From NCBI RefSeq assembly GCF_014334055.1, contig NZ_CP060490.1, positions 1,178,001-1,242,000 of the forward strand: DNA of 64,000 nt, given 5' to 3'. Source of the stretch: Oscillibacter hominis (GTDB taxonomy: Bacteria > Bacillota > Clostridia > Oscillospirales > Oscillospiraceae). The number at the start of each line of letters is the position of its first letter. Within the stretch, counting starts at the first letter, position 1. Under the pieces are notes generated by a model. That model saw only the letters and a program-made list of their open reading frames with translations. It was not told the DNA's origin and did no database searches. The position numbers and the translations under genes were made by a program. Shown here piece by piece: positions 6,433-15,294 of the stretch.

Positions 6433-8283
6433 TTGATATTAGAGAAAATCCATTCCCCTGCGGATGTAAAGGCCCTGAGCCGGGAGGAGACGGAACGGCT
6501 CTGCGTGGAGCTGCGCCGTTTTCTGGTGGATCAGGTGTCGAAAACAGGGGGGCATCTGGCTTCCAACCTGGGTGCCGTAGAGCTGACGGTGGCGCTGCAC
6601 CGGGTATTTGACACGGCCAGCGACCGGCTGGTGTTTGACGTGGGCCACCAGTGCTATGTACACAAGGCTCTGACCGGACGCCAGGAGCTCTTTTCCACGC
6701 TGCGTACATTCGGCGGGCTGTCCGGATTCCCCAAACCCTATGAGAGCGGCCATGACGCCTTCATTGCCGGCCATGCCTCCAATTCCGTGTCTGTGGCGCT
6801 GGGCATGGCCCGGGCCCGGACGCTGCTGAAAGAAAACTACACGGTGATCGCCCTGATCGGCGACGGGGCCCTGACCGGCGGCCTTGCCTATGAGGGGCTC
6901 AACAACGCCGGCGAGTCAGGCGAACCGCTGATTGTGATTCTCAATGACAACGGCATGTCCATCAACCCCAATGTGGGGGCCATGTCCAACCACCTGAGCC
7001 GCCTGCGGACCCGGCCTGGATACTACCATTTTAAAAAGTGGTATCGGAACGCCCTGGGGAACAGTGAATTCGGCATGAAAGTATACCGGTTCAACCACCG
7101 GATCAAGACGGCGGTTAAAAAGACACTGTGGCCGGGAAGCACCCTCTTTGAGGACATGGGCTTCACCTATCTTGGCCCGGTGGACGGACACAACTTGGAC
7201 CGGCTGTGCCATGTGCTCCAGTGGGCAAAGGAATTGAACCGCCCGGTGGTGGTCCATGTGAATACAATCAAGGGCAAGGGATATCCCTTTGCGGAGCAGG
7301 ACCCCGGCAAATTCCACGGCATCGCGCCCTTTGACCCGGAAACCGGCCTGGTGAAAAAGAAGGAGATCAACAGCTTCTCCCATGTGTTCGGCAACGCTTT
7401 GACAGAGTATGCCCAGCGGGATGGGCGGGTCTGCGCCATCACGGCGGCCATGGAGGATGGGACGGGGCTCCACCACTTTGCCAAAACCCTGCCGGAGCGC
7501 TTTTTTGATGTTGGGATTGCCGAGGGGCATGCAGTTTCCATGGCGGCGGGCATGGCAAAACAGGGCCTGATCCCCGTGTTTGCAGTCTATTCAAGCTTTT
7601 TGCAGCGCAGCTACGATATGCTGATTCACGATGTGGCCCTATCCAACCTCCACGTGGTGCTGGCCGTGGATCGGGCCGGGCTTGTGGGCGCCGACGGCGA
7701 AACCCATCACGGCAGTTTGGATGCGCTGTTTCTGCCGGAGATCCCCAATATGACGGTGCTTTGTCCCTCCAATTACGCGGAGCTGCGCAAGATGCTGGAA
7801 CAGGCCCTTTTTGAAATAGAAGGCCCTGTGGCGGTGCGGTATCCCCGGGGAGGGGAGGGCGCGTATCGCGACGACAGCGGCAGCGCACCGATCGTCTGCC
7901 TGCGCCCGGGAACGGATATCACCCTTGTCAGTTATGGGACGCTGATCAACAATGTGCTGGAAGCGGCTGAGGAATTGGAGCGCCAGGGCATTTCCGCCCA
8001 AGTGCTCAAGCTCAACTGCATCGCCCCCATGGAGAAGGGCTGCCTGATGCGCTCTGTACGCGCCACCCGCCGCCTGCTGGTGGTGGAGGATTCCTTCGGC
8101 GCCGGATGCGTTGGTCAGCGGATTGCCGCCATGATGGCGGAAGAGGGCTGGGCACCGGAGAAGCTGATTTTGAAAAATCTTGGAAAAACCATTGCCCCTC
8201 AAGGGACGGTGGCGGAGCTCCAACGCAGCTATGGGCTGGATGCCCGGGGCATTGTGGAGTCGGTATTGGAGGAGTGCAGATGA
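6433..8283 (+). CDS. dxs: 1-deoxy-D-xylulose-5-phosphate synthase
   Basis: 616-residue thiamine-diphosphate enzyme, first step of the MEP isoprenoid pathway (pyruvate plus glyceraldehyde-3-phosphate to DXP). Visible: GHLASNLGAVELTVALH and FDVGHQCYVHKALTG near the N-terminus, IGDGALTGGLAYEGLNNAG with LNDNGMSINPNVGAMS (ThDP/Mg site), VNTIKGKGYPFAE, and the transketolase-like middle domain with GIAEGHAVSMAAGMA. TTG start. The stop overlaps the tlyA ATG. dxs beside OLE/oapA matches the original OLE locus. Confidence 0.96.
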   Translation: MILEKIHSPADVKALSREETERLCVELRRFLVDQVSKTGGHLASNLGAVELTVALHRVFDTASDRLVFDVGHQCYVHKALTGRQELFSTLRTFGGLSGFPKPYESGHDAFIAGHASNSVSVALGMARARTLLKENYTVIALIGDGALTGGLAYEGLNNAGESGEPLIVILNDNGMSINPNVGAMSNHLSRLRTRPGYYHFKKWYRNALGNSEFGMKVYRFNHRIKTAVKKTLWPGSTLFEDMGFTYLGPVDGHNLDRLCHVLQWAKELNRPVVVHVNTIKGKGYPFAEQDPGKFHGIAPFDPETGLVKKKEINSFSHVFGNALTEYAQRDGRVCAITAAMEDGTGLHHFAKTLPERFFDVGIAEGHAVSMAAGMAKQGLIPVFAVYSSFLQRSYDMLIHDVALSNLHVVLAVDRAGLVGADGETHHGSLDALFLPEIPNMTVLCPSNYAELRKMLEQALFEIEGPVAVRYPRGGEGAYRDDSGSAPIVCLRPGTDITLVSYGTLINNVLEAAEELERQGISAQVLKLNCIAPMEKGCLMRSVRATRRLLVVEDSFGAGCVGQRIAAMMAEEGWAPEKLILKNLGKTIAPQGTVAELQRSYGLDARGIVESVLEECR

Positions 8284-9089
8284 GCGCAAAGACCAGATTG
8301 GATGTTCTTCTGGTGGAACTTGGGCTGCAGGAGAGCCGCCAAAAGGCCCAGGCCACCATCATGAGCGGGCTGGTCTTCGTGAATCAGCAGCGCGTGGATA
8401 AGCCGGGCACCGCGGTGCCAAGGGATGCAAAAATTGAAATTCACGGCAGCGCGCTGAACTATGTGAGCCGCGGCGGGTTAAAATTAGAAAAGGCAATGGC
8501 CTCTTTTCCCATCTCACTGAGCGGCGCGGTCTGCGGCGACATCGGCGCCTCCACAGGAGGCTTTACGGACTGCATGCTGCAAAACGGCGCGGCAAAGGTC
8601 TACGCTGTGGACGTGGGATACGGCCAGCTGGCCTGGTCGCTGCGCTCCGATCCCCGGGTGGTCTGCCTGGAGCGGACCAACGCCCGCTACCTCACCCATA
8701 CCGAGGTACCGGATGAGCTGGATTTCGCGTCGGTGGATGTGAGCTTTATCTCACTGAAGCTGATCCTTCCTCCGCTCTGGGGCCTGCTGAAAGACGGCGG
8801 CCATGTGGTCTCGCTGGTCAAGCCGCAATTTGAGGCCGGCCGGGAAAAGGTGGGAAAGAAGGGCGTTGTCCGGGATCCTGCGGTCCACCTTGAAGTGCTG
8901 GAACATTTCCTAAATCACGCAAAGGAATCTAACTTTACAGTTCTTGGTTTGACCTACTCCCCAATCCGGGGGCCGGAGGGGAACATCGAATACCTGGGCT
9001 ATTTGCAAAAGGGCGGCGAACAGGCGTCATTTGACCTGAAGGCCCTGGTGGAAGAGTCCCATCGGTGCCTGAAGGAGGGGAACGAATGA
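8280..9089 (+). CDS. TlyA-family rRNA 2'-O-methyltransferase (YqxC-like)
   Basis: 269 residues: an N-terminal S4 RNA-binding domain (RLDVLLVELGLQESRQKAQ) followed by an FtsJ-type Rossmann methyltransferase with the SAM loop GDIGASTGGFTDCMLQNGA and an SLVKPQFEAGREKVG motif. Family members 2'-O-methylate 16S and/or 23S rRNA; some are annotated as hemolysins. The ATG at 8280 overlaps the dxs stop; the frame is open 174 nt upstream within dxs. The order dxs-tlyA-nadK-argR-recN is the usual Bacillota arrangement. Confidence 0.92.
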   Translation: MSAKTRLDVLLVELGLQESRQKAQATIMSGLVFVNQQRVDKPGTAVPRDAKIEIHGSALNYVSRGGLKLEKAMASFPISLSGAVCGDIGASTGGFTDCMLQNGAAKVYAVDVGYGQLAWSLRSDPRVVCLERTNARYLTHTEVPDELDFASVDVSFISLKLILPPLWGLLKDGGHVVSLVKPQFEAGREKVGKKGVVRDPAVHLEVLEHFLNHAKESNFTVLGLTYSPIRGPEGNIEYLGYLQKGGEQASFDLKALVEESHRCLKEGNE

Positions 9090-9964
9090 AAAAAGTGATA
9101 CTCTGCCCCAACCCCTATCGGGACAAGGGCTTTGCCGGGACCAAGGCGGCGCTGGAGTTGCTCAAAGGCACCGGATTGAAAACCGTGGTGTGTCTGCCTT
9201 TCAGCGATGATGGGCGTTTCCGGGACCCGGAGCTCAACATGCTTCCCCTGCAGCACGAGTTGAGAGACAGCGATATGGTACTCGCCTTTGGCGGCGACGG
9301 GACCATCCTGCATTTGGCGAAAGCGGTCGCACTGCGGGGGATTCCCATGTTGGGCGTCAACTTGGGCAGCCTGGGGTTCATCTCCGAACTGGAACAAAAT
9401 GAAATGCCCCGGCTGCGGGAGCTGGCGGAGTGGAATTTTGCGGTGGAATCCCGCATGATGCTGGATGTGGCCGTGCTGCGCAATGGGAAGCAGATCTACA
9501 CCAACCTGGCGCTCAACGAGGCCTCTGTCACAAAAGGCGCCGTGGCCCATGTGATCAAGCTCCATGTCTCCTCCGACGGTAAGGACTTGGTGGAGGTACG
9601 GGGCGATGGCATCGTCCTGGCAACGCCCACCGGTTCCACGGGATACTCCCTGTCCGCGGGCGGCCCCGTGGTGGAGCCCACGGCCCGGAATCTGCTGGTC
9701 TCCCCGATCTGCCCCATCTCCATGCGGTTCAACTCCTATGTGCTTTCCCCAGAGCACACGCTGACCGTATGGCCGGTGGAGTCGGGCCGGAAGCCGGTCT
9801 ACCTCTCGGTAGACGGCGGAAAGGCCTTTCTGCTGAAATCCGGCGACGTGGTCCAGGTCCGTCAGTCCAAGCATGAATTGAAGCTTGTCCGTTTGTCCGG
9901 GAAGAGCTTCAGTGAGATATTCGAAAAGAAACTGCTCGCAGGAGGACAAAAGGATGAAAAATGA
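9086..9964 (+). CDS. nadK: NAD kinase
   Basis: 292 residues with the diagnostic GGDGT (69-73) and downstream GDGIVLATPTGSTGYSLSAGGP, plus LNEASV. It phosphorylates NAD to NADP with ATP or polyphosphate. The ATG overlaps the tlyA stop and is preceded by GGAGGGG. The last codons overlap the argR start. Confidence 0.95.
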   Translation: MKKVILCPNPYRDKGFAGTKAALELLKGTGLKTVVCLPFSDDGRFRDPELNMLPLQHELRDSDMVLAFGGDGTILHLAKAVALRGIPMLGVNLGSLGFISELEQNEMPRLRELAEWNFAVESRMMLDVAVLRNGKQIYTNLALNEASVTKGAVAHVIKLHVSSDGKDLVEVRGDGIVLATPTGSTGYSLSAGGPVVEPTARNLLVSPICPISMRFNSYVLSPEHTLTVWPVESGRKPVYLSVDGGKAFLLKSGDVVQVRQSKHELKLVRLSGKSFSEIFEKKLLAGGQKDEK

Positions 9965-10403
9965 CCGGCAGGCAAAAATTTTGGAGATCATTACCTCGGA
10001 GAATATTGAGACCCAGGAGCAGCTTCTGACCCGCCTGCAGGACGCGGGAATCCGCAGCACCCAGGCCACGATTTCCCGGGACATTAAGCAGATGCACCTC
10101 ATCAAGGAGCCCATGGGGCAGGGGATGTACCGCTACGCCGTTTCGGGCAACCGGACGAAGCTGAATTTTGCAGAGCGCCTGCGGACCATTTTCCGGGAGA
10201 GTATCACCAGCATCGACAGTGCCCAGAACATTGTGGTACTCAAGACCATGCCAGGGCTTGCGTCGGCGGCCTGCGCCGCCATGGACGGTATGGAGTTCCC
10301 CTTTATGGTTGGTTCCCTGGCTGGAGACGACACCGCCTTCATCATCATGCGGGACAACGAAAGCGCCGATGAATTCTGCAAGGAGATACAAGAGATGCTC
10401 TGA
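9954..10403 (+). CDS. argR: Arginine repressor
   Basis: 149 residues: winged helix-turn-helix (1-70, with ATISRDIKQMHLIKEP) and a C-terminal hexamerisation/arginine-binding domain (VVLKTMPGLASAACAAMDGM, GTLAGDDT-like VGSLAGDDTAFIIM). It represses arginine synthesis or activates catabolism when arginine binds. No arginine genes are in the window; its place between nadK and recN is the conserved Bacillota position. The frame is open 69 nt upstream; ATG 9954 follows GGAGGACAAAAGG. Confidence 0.95.
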   Translation: MKNDRQAKILEIITSENIETQEQLLTRLQDAGIRSTQATISRDIKQMHLIKEPMGQGMYRYAVSGNRTKLNFAERLRTIFRESITSIDSAQNIVVLKTMPGLASAACAAMDGMEFPFMVGSLAGDDTAFIIMRDNESADEFCKEIQEML

Positions 10404-10436
10404 TCCATCCGATCATCTTAAGTGGGGAGGGAGACC

Positions 10437-12134
10437 ATGCTTCAGCTGCTGCACATTGAAAATATCGCGGTGATCCAGGAGGCGGATATCTCCTTCCAGC
10501 CTGGGTTCAACGCCCTGACCGGCGAGACCGGCGCCGGCAAATCCATCGTTATCGACGCCTTGGGCGCTGTCCTTGGCAGCCGCACCTCCCGGGACCTGAT
10601 CCGTACCGGGGCAGGCAAAGCCTTTGTCAGTGCGGAGTTCACCGGGGTGCCGTCGGACCTGCCCGGATTGGTGGAAAACGGCATCACACCGGACGAGGAC
10701 GGCGCGCTGCTGCTGCAGCGGGAGATCATGGCGGATGGAAAGAACCTCTGCCGGGTCAACGGCCGGCCCGTCACCGTGGCCCAACTGCGCCAGATCGGCA
10801 ATGAACTGCTGAACATCCACGGCCAGCACGACGGCACACAGCTCCTGGACGAGGAGCAGCACTGCGGATATCTGGACCGCTTCGGCCGCGTGTGGCCGCA
10901 GCTTGAGGCGTATGGCGCCTGCTTTGCCTCCATGATGGAGCTGCGCCACAAGATTCGCTCCCTTCAGATGGACGAGGCGGAAAAGGCCAGAAAGGTGGAC
11001 AGCCTCCACTTCCAGATCGATGAGTTGGAGCGGGCCAACCTGAAAACTGGGGAGGAAGAGGAGCTGAACGCCCGGCGGGACATCCTGCGCAACAGTGAAA
11101 AATATATCTCTGCCCTCAGCGGAGCGGATTACTGCCTCAGCGGCGACGACGACAGCGTTGGGGCCCTGGCCCAGATCCGGGAGGCGGAGATGGCCCTGGC
11201 CGGTGTGAAAAACTTGGGCGGGCAGCTTGCCGAGCTTGCGGAACGCCTGTCCCAGATGCGCAGTGAAGTATATGACCTTGCTGAGATTGTCCGGGATTTG
11301 AAAGAGGATTTTGAGTTCTCCCCGGCGGAATTGGATGCGTTGGAAAGCCGGGCAGACCAGCTCTACCGGCTGAAAAAGAAATACGGCTCCACGGTGGAGG
11401 AGATGCTGGAGTACCTGGACCGCTGCCGGAGCGAGCTTGGCGAGATCGAACTGGCCGGCGACACGCTGGAGCAGCTGGAAAAAAAGCTGCGGTCGGCGGA
11501 GAAGAGGGCAGCGGAAGCGGCGGAAGCTTTGACCAAGGTTCGCAAGGCGGCGGCGGGCGAGTTGGAGCAGCGGATTTTGAGCGAGCTCCGGGACCTGGAT
11601 ATGGGAAAGGTGCGTTTTTCCATCGAGATTGTGCCGAAGGAGATGGATGCCACCGGAATGGACCAGGTTCGCTTCCTCATGTCGGCCAATGCCGGTGAGG
11701 ATTTGAAGCCCATCTCCAAAATCGCCTCCGGCGGCGAACTGGCCCGGATCATGCTGGCCCTGAAAAACGTGTTGGCTGAGCAGGAGCGGGTGGGCACGCT
11801 GGTGTTCGACGAGGTGGATACCGGCGTGTCCGGCCGGGCAGCCCAGCGGGTGGCAGAGAAGCTGGCCGCCGTGTCCCAGGGCAAACAGGTGCTGTGCGTG
11901 ACCCATCTCCCGCAGCTGGCCGCCATGGCCGACACCCATTTTTCCGTGGAAAAAGGGGAGGAGAAGGGCCGTACTTATACCCGCGTGATCTGCATGGACT
12001 CCGAGCAGCGCAAGGCAGAGCTTGCCCGGATCACCGGCGGCAGCCGCATCACGCCCGCGCTGCTTAAAAGCGCGGAAGAGCTGATGCGCGAGGCGGAAAT
12101 TTATAAAGAGGGGTTGCACCATTGGAAAAAATAG
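10437..12134 (+). CDS. recN: DNA repair protein RecN
   Basis: 565-residue SMC-like ATPase: an N-terminal ABC half with Walker A TGETGAGKSIVIDA, two long coiled-coil arms, and a C-terminal half with the signature KIASGGELARIMLALK, Walker B TLVFDEVDTGVSG and the switch CVTHLPQLAAMADTH. It acts early at double-strand breaks. An in-frame start at 10422 exists, but ATG 10437 follows GGGGAGGGAG. It overlaps the next gene by 13 nt. Confidence 0.96.
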   Translation: MLQLLHIENIAVIQEADISFQPGFNALTGETGAGKSIVIDALGAVLGSRTSRDLIRTGAGKAFVSAEFTGVPSDLPGLVENGITPDEDGALLLQREIMADGKNLCRVNGRPVTVAQLRQIGNELLNIHGQHDGTQLLDEEQHCGYLDRFGRVWPQLEAYGACFASMMELRHKIRSLQMDEAEKARKVDSLHFQIDELERANLKTGEEEELNARRDILRNSEKYISALSGADYCLSGDDDSVGALAQIREAEMALAGVKNLGGQLAELAERLSQMRSEVYDLAEIVRDLKEDFEFSPAELDALESRADQLYRLKKKYGSTVEEMLEYLDRCRSELGEIELAGDTLEQLEKKLRSAEKRAAEAAEALTKVRKAAAGELEQRILSELRDLDMGKVRFSIEIVPKEMDATGMDQVRFLMSANAGEDLKPISKIASGGELARIMLALKNVLAEQERVGTLVFDEVDTGVSGRAAQRVAEKLAAVSQGKQVLCVTHLPQLAAMADTHFSVEKGEEKGRTYTRVICMDSEQRKAELARITGGSRITPALLKSAEELMREAEIYKEGLHHWKK

Positions 12135-13090
12135 AGACCATGCGAAAGCAGCTTTTGGACGTCTTTCCCATCCGGAAAACCGCGGCGCAGAAGCAGGCGT
12201 TCCGGGAGTGGCTGACCCGCTCTTTGCGGAAGATGGGCTACCCCGTTGAGGTCGAGACCTATGGGATGGGCACCAACAATGTAATCGCCGGACGGCCGGA
12301 AACCGCGGAGCTGGTGTTTACGGCCCATTACGACACGGGCCCCCGGGGCATTGGGTTTGTATCGCCCACCAATCTGCTGCTGTCCGTGCTGATCCCGGTG
12401 GCCACGGTGCTCCTGATGGCGGCGGCCGCGTTTGTGCTCTCCGTGCTGCCCACGTTTTTGATGGACGCGCCGGGCGCCACGGTCCCGCTCTTTGTGGCGC
12501 TGATGTTTTTCGGCCTGTGGATGATGGTGCGCGGCCCGGCAAACCCCAACAATGCCAACAGCAACACCTCCGGCGTGCTGGCGGTGCTCTCCATCGCCCA
12601 GGCCCTGCCGAAGCCGCTTCGGAAGCACGTGGCCTTTGTCTTTTTTGACAACAGTGAGGCGGGGATGGCCGGCGCGTCCAAGTATAAAAAGAAGCACTCC
12701 GCGGAAATCGGGAGCCAGGTATTTTTCAACTTTGACTGCGTGGGGGACGGCGACTACATTTTGCTGATGCCCTCTAAAAAATCCAGATGGGACGGCCAGC
12801 TGCTGGACAATCTGGAGCAATGCTATCAGCCGGTGGGGGAGAAGGTGGTCAAACAGACCATAGAGGGGCTGGTTTACTACCCCTCCGACCATCGGAAATT
12901 TGCCTTCCATGTGGCGGTGGGCGCGTTCCACCGGAAAAAGGGCGTGGGATACTACTTGAGCCGCATCCATACGCCAAAGGATACGGAACTGGATGAAACC
13001 AATATCATGCTGCTTCGGGACGGCACGGTGCGCCTGATCGAGGCGTATTACAACGAGAAGACGGGAGACGAGAAACATGCAGATTTATGA
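12122..13090 (+). CDS. Membrane-inserted M28-family peptidase homologue, probably degenerate active site
   Basis: 322 residues, TTG start. M28 scaffold: AHYDTGP (H69, D71), NANSNTSGV (145-152), FFDNSEAGMAGA (174-185), DCVG (D205), SDH (H257) and IHTPKDTELD (282-291). Two membrane helices (about 84-113 and 120-136) are inserted between the first and second motifs. The metal-bridging Asp expected in the DN-x-SG motif is Ser147, and the catalytic Glu of the EE pair is Ser178 (Glu179 is kept). It may have lost peptidase activity or work with a single metal. It overlaps recN upstream and tyrS downstream. Confidence 0.8.
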   Translation: MEKIETMRKQLLDVFPIRKTAAQKQAFREWLTRSLRKMGYPVEVETYGMGTNNVIAGRPETAELVFTAHYDTGPRGIGFVSPTNLLLSVLIPVATVLLMAAAAFVLSVLPTFLMDAPGATVPLFVALMFFGLWMMVRGPANPNNANSNTSGVLAVLSIAQALPKPLRKHVAFVFFDNSEAGMAGASKYKKKHSAEIGSQVFFNFDCVGDGDYILLMPSKKSRWDGQLLDNLEQCYQPVGEKVVKQTIEGLVYYPSDHRKFAFHVAVGAFHRKKGVGYYLSRIHTPKDTELDETNIMLLRDGTVRLIEAYYNEKTGDEKHADL

Positions 13091-14300
13091 GGAGCTGGTG
13101 GCCCGCGGCCTGATTGCCCAGGTGACGGATGAACAGGAGATCAGAGAGCTGATCAACAACGGAAAAGCCACCTTTTACATTGGGTTTGACCCCACAGCGG
13201 ACAGCCTCCACGTGGGCCACTTTATGGCGCTGTGCCTGATGAAGCGGCTGCAGATGGCGGGCAACCGGCCCATCGCCCTTATCGGCGGCGGAACCGGATA
13301 CATCGGCGACCCCTCCGGCCGCAGCGACCTGCGGTCCATGATGACGCCGGAAACCATCCAGCATAACTGTGACTGCTTCAAAAAGCAGATGGAGCGCTTC
13401 ATCGAGTTCGGCGAGGGCAAGGCCATGATGCTCAACAACGCTGACTGGCTGCTGAAGCTGAACTACGTGGACTTGCTGCGTGAGGTGGGCGCCTGCTTCT
13501 CCGTCAACAACATGCTGCGGGCCGAGTGCTACAAGCAGCGGATGGAGAAGGGGCTGAGCTTCCTGGAGTTCAACTACATGATTATGCAGTCCTATGACTT
13601 CTACCACATGTTCCAGACCGTGGGCTGCAACATGCAGTTCGGCGGAGACGATCAATGGAGCAATATGCTGGGCGGCACGGAGCTGATCCGCAGAAAGTTG
13701 GGCAAGGACGCCTATGCCATGACCATCACGCTGCTGATGAACTCCGAGGGCAAGAAGATGGGCAAGACCGCCAACGGCGCCGTCTGGCTGGACCCCGCCA
13801 AGACCAGCCCCTTCGACTTCTATCAGTACTGGCGCAATGTGGGTGACTCGGATGTGCTCAAGTGCATCCGCATGCTGACCTTCCTGCCCCTGGACGAGAT
13901 CGACGCCATGGATCACTGGGAGGGCAGCCAGCTCAACCGCGCCAAGGAGATTCTGGCCTATGAGCTGACCAAGCTGGTCCACGGGGAAGGGGAGGCCCAA
14001 AAGGCCGAGGAGGCCGCCAAGGCCCTCTTTGCCGGCGGCGGTGACACGGAGCACATGCCCACCACCACCTTGGGCGACGCCCAGTTCAGCGACGGCCAGA
14101 TCGGTGTACTGAGCCTCTTGGTGGCCTGCGGGCTCTGCGCCTCCAACGGCGAGGCCCGCCGCCTGGTCCAGCAGGGCGGAGTCAGCGTCAACGACAAAAA
14201 GGTTACCGACGCGGCCCAGTCCTACACCAAGGACGACTGCGCTGGCATGGTGATCAAAAAAGGCAAAAAGGTGTTCCATAAAGTGCAGGTACAAGCATGA
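13077..14300 (+). CDS. tyrS: Tyrosyl-tRNA synthetase
   Basis: 407 residues, class I. FDPTADSLHVGHF carries the HIGH-type motif (HVGH, 45-48), GGDDQWSNMLGG is the tyrosine pocket loop, and KKMGKTANGAVWLDP is the KMSKS-equivalent loop. A C-terminal S4 domain (EARRLVQQGGVSVNDKKV) binds tRNA. It begins inside the end of the peptidase gene. No T-box leader is visible, so tyrosine-responsive control is not evident. Followed by a strong terminator. Confidence 0.96.
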   Translation: MQIYEELVARGLIAQVTDEQEIRELINNGKATFYIGFDPTADSLHVGHFMALCLMKRLQMAGNRPIALIGGGTGYIGDPSGRSDLRSMMTPETIQHNCDCFKKQMERFIEFGEGKAMMLNNADWLLKLNYVDLLREVGACFSVNNMLRAECYKQRMEKGLSFLEFNYMIMQSYDFYHMFQTVGCNMQFGGDDQWSNMLGGTELIRRKLGKDAYAMTITLLMNSEGKKMGKTANGAVWLDPAKTSPFDFYQYWRNVGDSDVLKCIRMLTFLPLDEIDAMDHWEGSQLNRAKEILAYELTKLVHGEGEAQKAEEAAKALFAGGGDTEHMPTTTLGDAQFSDGQIGVLSLLVACGLCASNGEARRLVQQGGVSVNDKKVTDAAQSYTKDDCAGMVIKKGKKVFHKVQVQA

Positions 14301-14303
14301 AGA

Positions 14304-14335
14304 AGAGCTGAGGCAATGCCTCAGCTCTCTTTTTT
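14304..14335 (+). terminator. Terminator after tyrS
   Basis: Perfect 11-bp stem AGAGCTGAGGC / GCCTCAGCTCT, 3-nt loop, then a C and six T. The 3' arm overlaps the last codons of the convergent dapA gene. Confidence 0.9.
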
Positions 14336-15217
14336 CAGCAGATGGTAAGTATTCAGTGCGTGCTTGAGCTGCTCAAGATGCTCCGGGCTCATCTCGCACA
14401 GAGGCAGCCGCAGTTCACCGGCTCCATATCCCATCAGGTTCAGCGCGGTTTTCACCGGGATGGGGTTCACCTCGCAGAACAGTGCGTCGCAGAGCTCCTT
14501 GAGGTGCAGCTGGAGCTGTCCCGCCTCCTGGAAATGATCCGTCAGGCACAGATGGGTCAGCAGGTGCATCTCCTTGGGCATCACGTTTGCCGCCACGGAG
14601 ATGACGCCCACGCCGCCCAAGGCGCAGATACAGGTGGTCTCGTCGTCGTTGCCGGACCAGATGTAAAAGTCCTCCGGACAGAGGTTGCGGGTTTTCTGGA
14701 TGAGGCTGAAATTGCCAGAGGCCTCCTTGACACCTGCAATATTGGGGTGCTTGGACAGGGCGGCGTAGGTCTCCGCAGTGAAGCCCACCCCGGTGCGGGA
14801 GGGGACGTCGTAGAGGATCATGGGGATGTCGACGGCGTCCGCGATCTTGTTGAAGTGGCGGATCAGCCCCAACTGCGTGGCCTTGTTGTAGTAGGGAGTG
14901 ACCAGCAGCAGGCCGTCCGCGCCAGCCGCCTCCGCGTCCCGGGACAGCGCCAGGGCGTTTTCCGTGCTGTTGGAGCCGGTCCCGGCAATCACGGGCACCC
15001 GGCCGTCCACATGCTCGATACAGTATTCGATGGTGTTCATCCGTTCCCGGTAGGTCATGGTGGAAGACTCGCCGGTGGTGCCGCAGACTATGATCGCATC
15101 CGTCCCGTTGGCCAGCTGGAAGTCGATGAGCCTTCCCAGGGCTGGCAGGTCTACCACGGCTTTGGTAAACGGCGTCACAATTGCTACGCCAGATCCTGTA
15201 AAGATAGGTTCCTTCAC
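14321..15217 (-). CDS. dapA: 4-hydroxy-tetrahydrodipicolinate synthase
   Basis: 298-residue TIM-barrel aldolase with CGTTGESSTMTYRER, LYDVPSRTG (catalytic Tyr) and the Schiff-base lysine in GVKEASG (Lys164). It condenses pyruvate with aspartate semialdehyde in the DAP/lysine pathway, which also feeds peptidoglycan and spore dipicolinate. The GTG start at 15217 fits the AAGGAG at 15228-15233; an in-frame TTG six nt upstream is possible. It lies downstream of asd, which makes its substrate, with a hairpin between. Confidence 0.93.
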   Translation of the reverse strand: MKEPIFTGSGVAIVTPFTKAVVDLPALGRLIDFQLANGTDAIIVCGTTGESSTMTYRERMNTIEYCIEHVDGRVPVIAGTGSNSTENALALSRDAEAAGADGLLLVTPYYNKATQLGLIRHFNKIADAVDIPMILYDVPSRTGVGFTAETYAALSKHPNIAGVKEASGNFSLIQKTRNLCPEDFYIWSGNDDETTCICALGGVGVISVAANVMPKEMHLLTHLCLTDHFQEAGQLQLHLKELCDALFCEVNPIPVKTALNLMGYGAGELRLPLCEMSPEHLEQLKHALNTYHLLKKES

Positions 15218-15240
15218 AATCAATACACTCCTTTATGATA

Positions 15241-15289
15241 AAAAAGAGCGTGCGCCCGCAACTTCGCAGACGCACGCGTTCTCTTTTGT
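15241..15289 (-). terminator. Hairpin with T tract between asd and dapA
   Basis: On the minus strand AGA-AAC bulge-GCGTGCG pairs with CGCACGC-TCT and is followed by six T, so it can act as an intrinsic terminator or partial attenuator before dapA. The plus-strand copy also ends in T residues. Confidence 0.7.
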
Positions 15290-15294
15290 AAAGC

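Noticed and set aside
10413..12122. 569-codon frame on the minus strand opposite recN
   Set aside because: It is a shadow of recN, caused by high GC and codon bias; the protein is low-complexity, has no domain, and recN is certain.
13000..13080. T-box leader for tyrS
   Set aside because: tyrS begins inside the preceding gene, with no leader, T-box sequence or upstream terminator.
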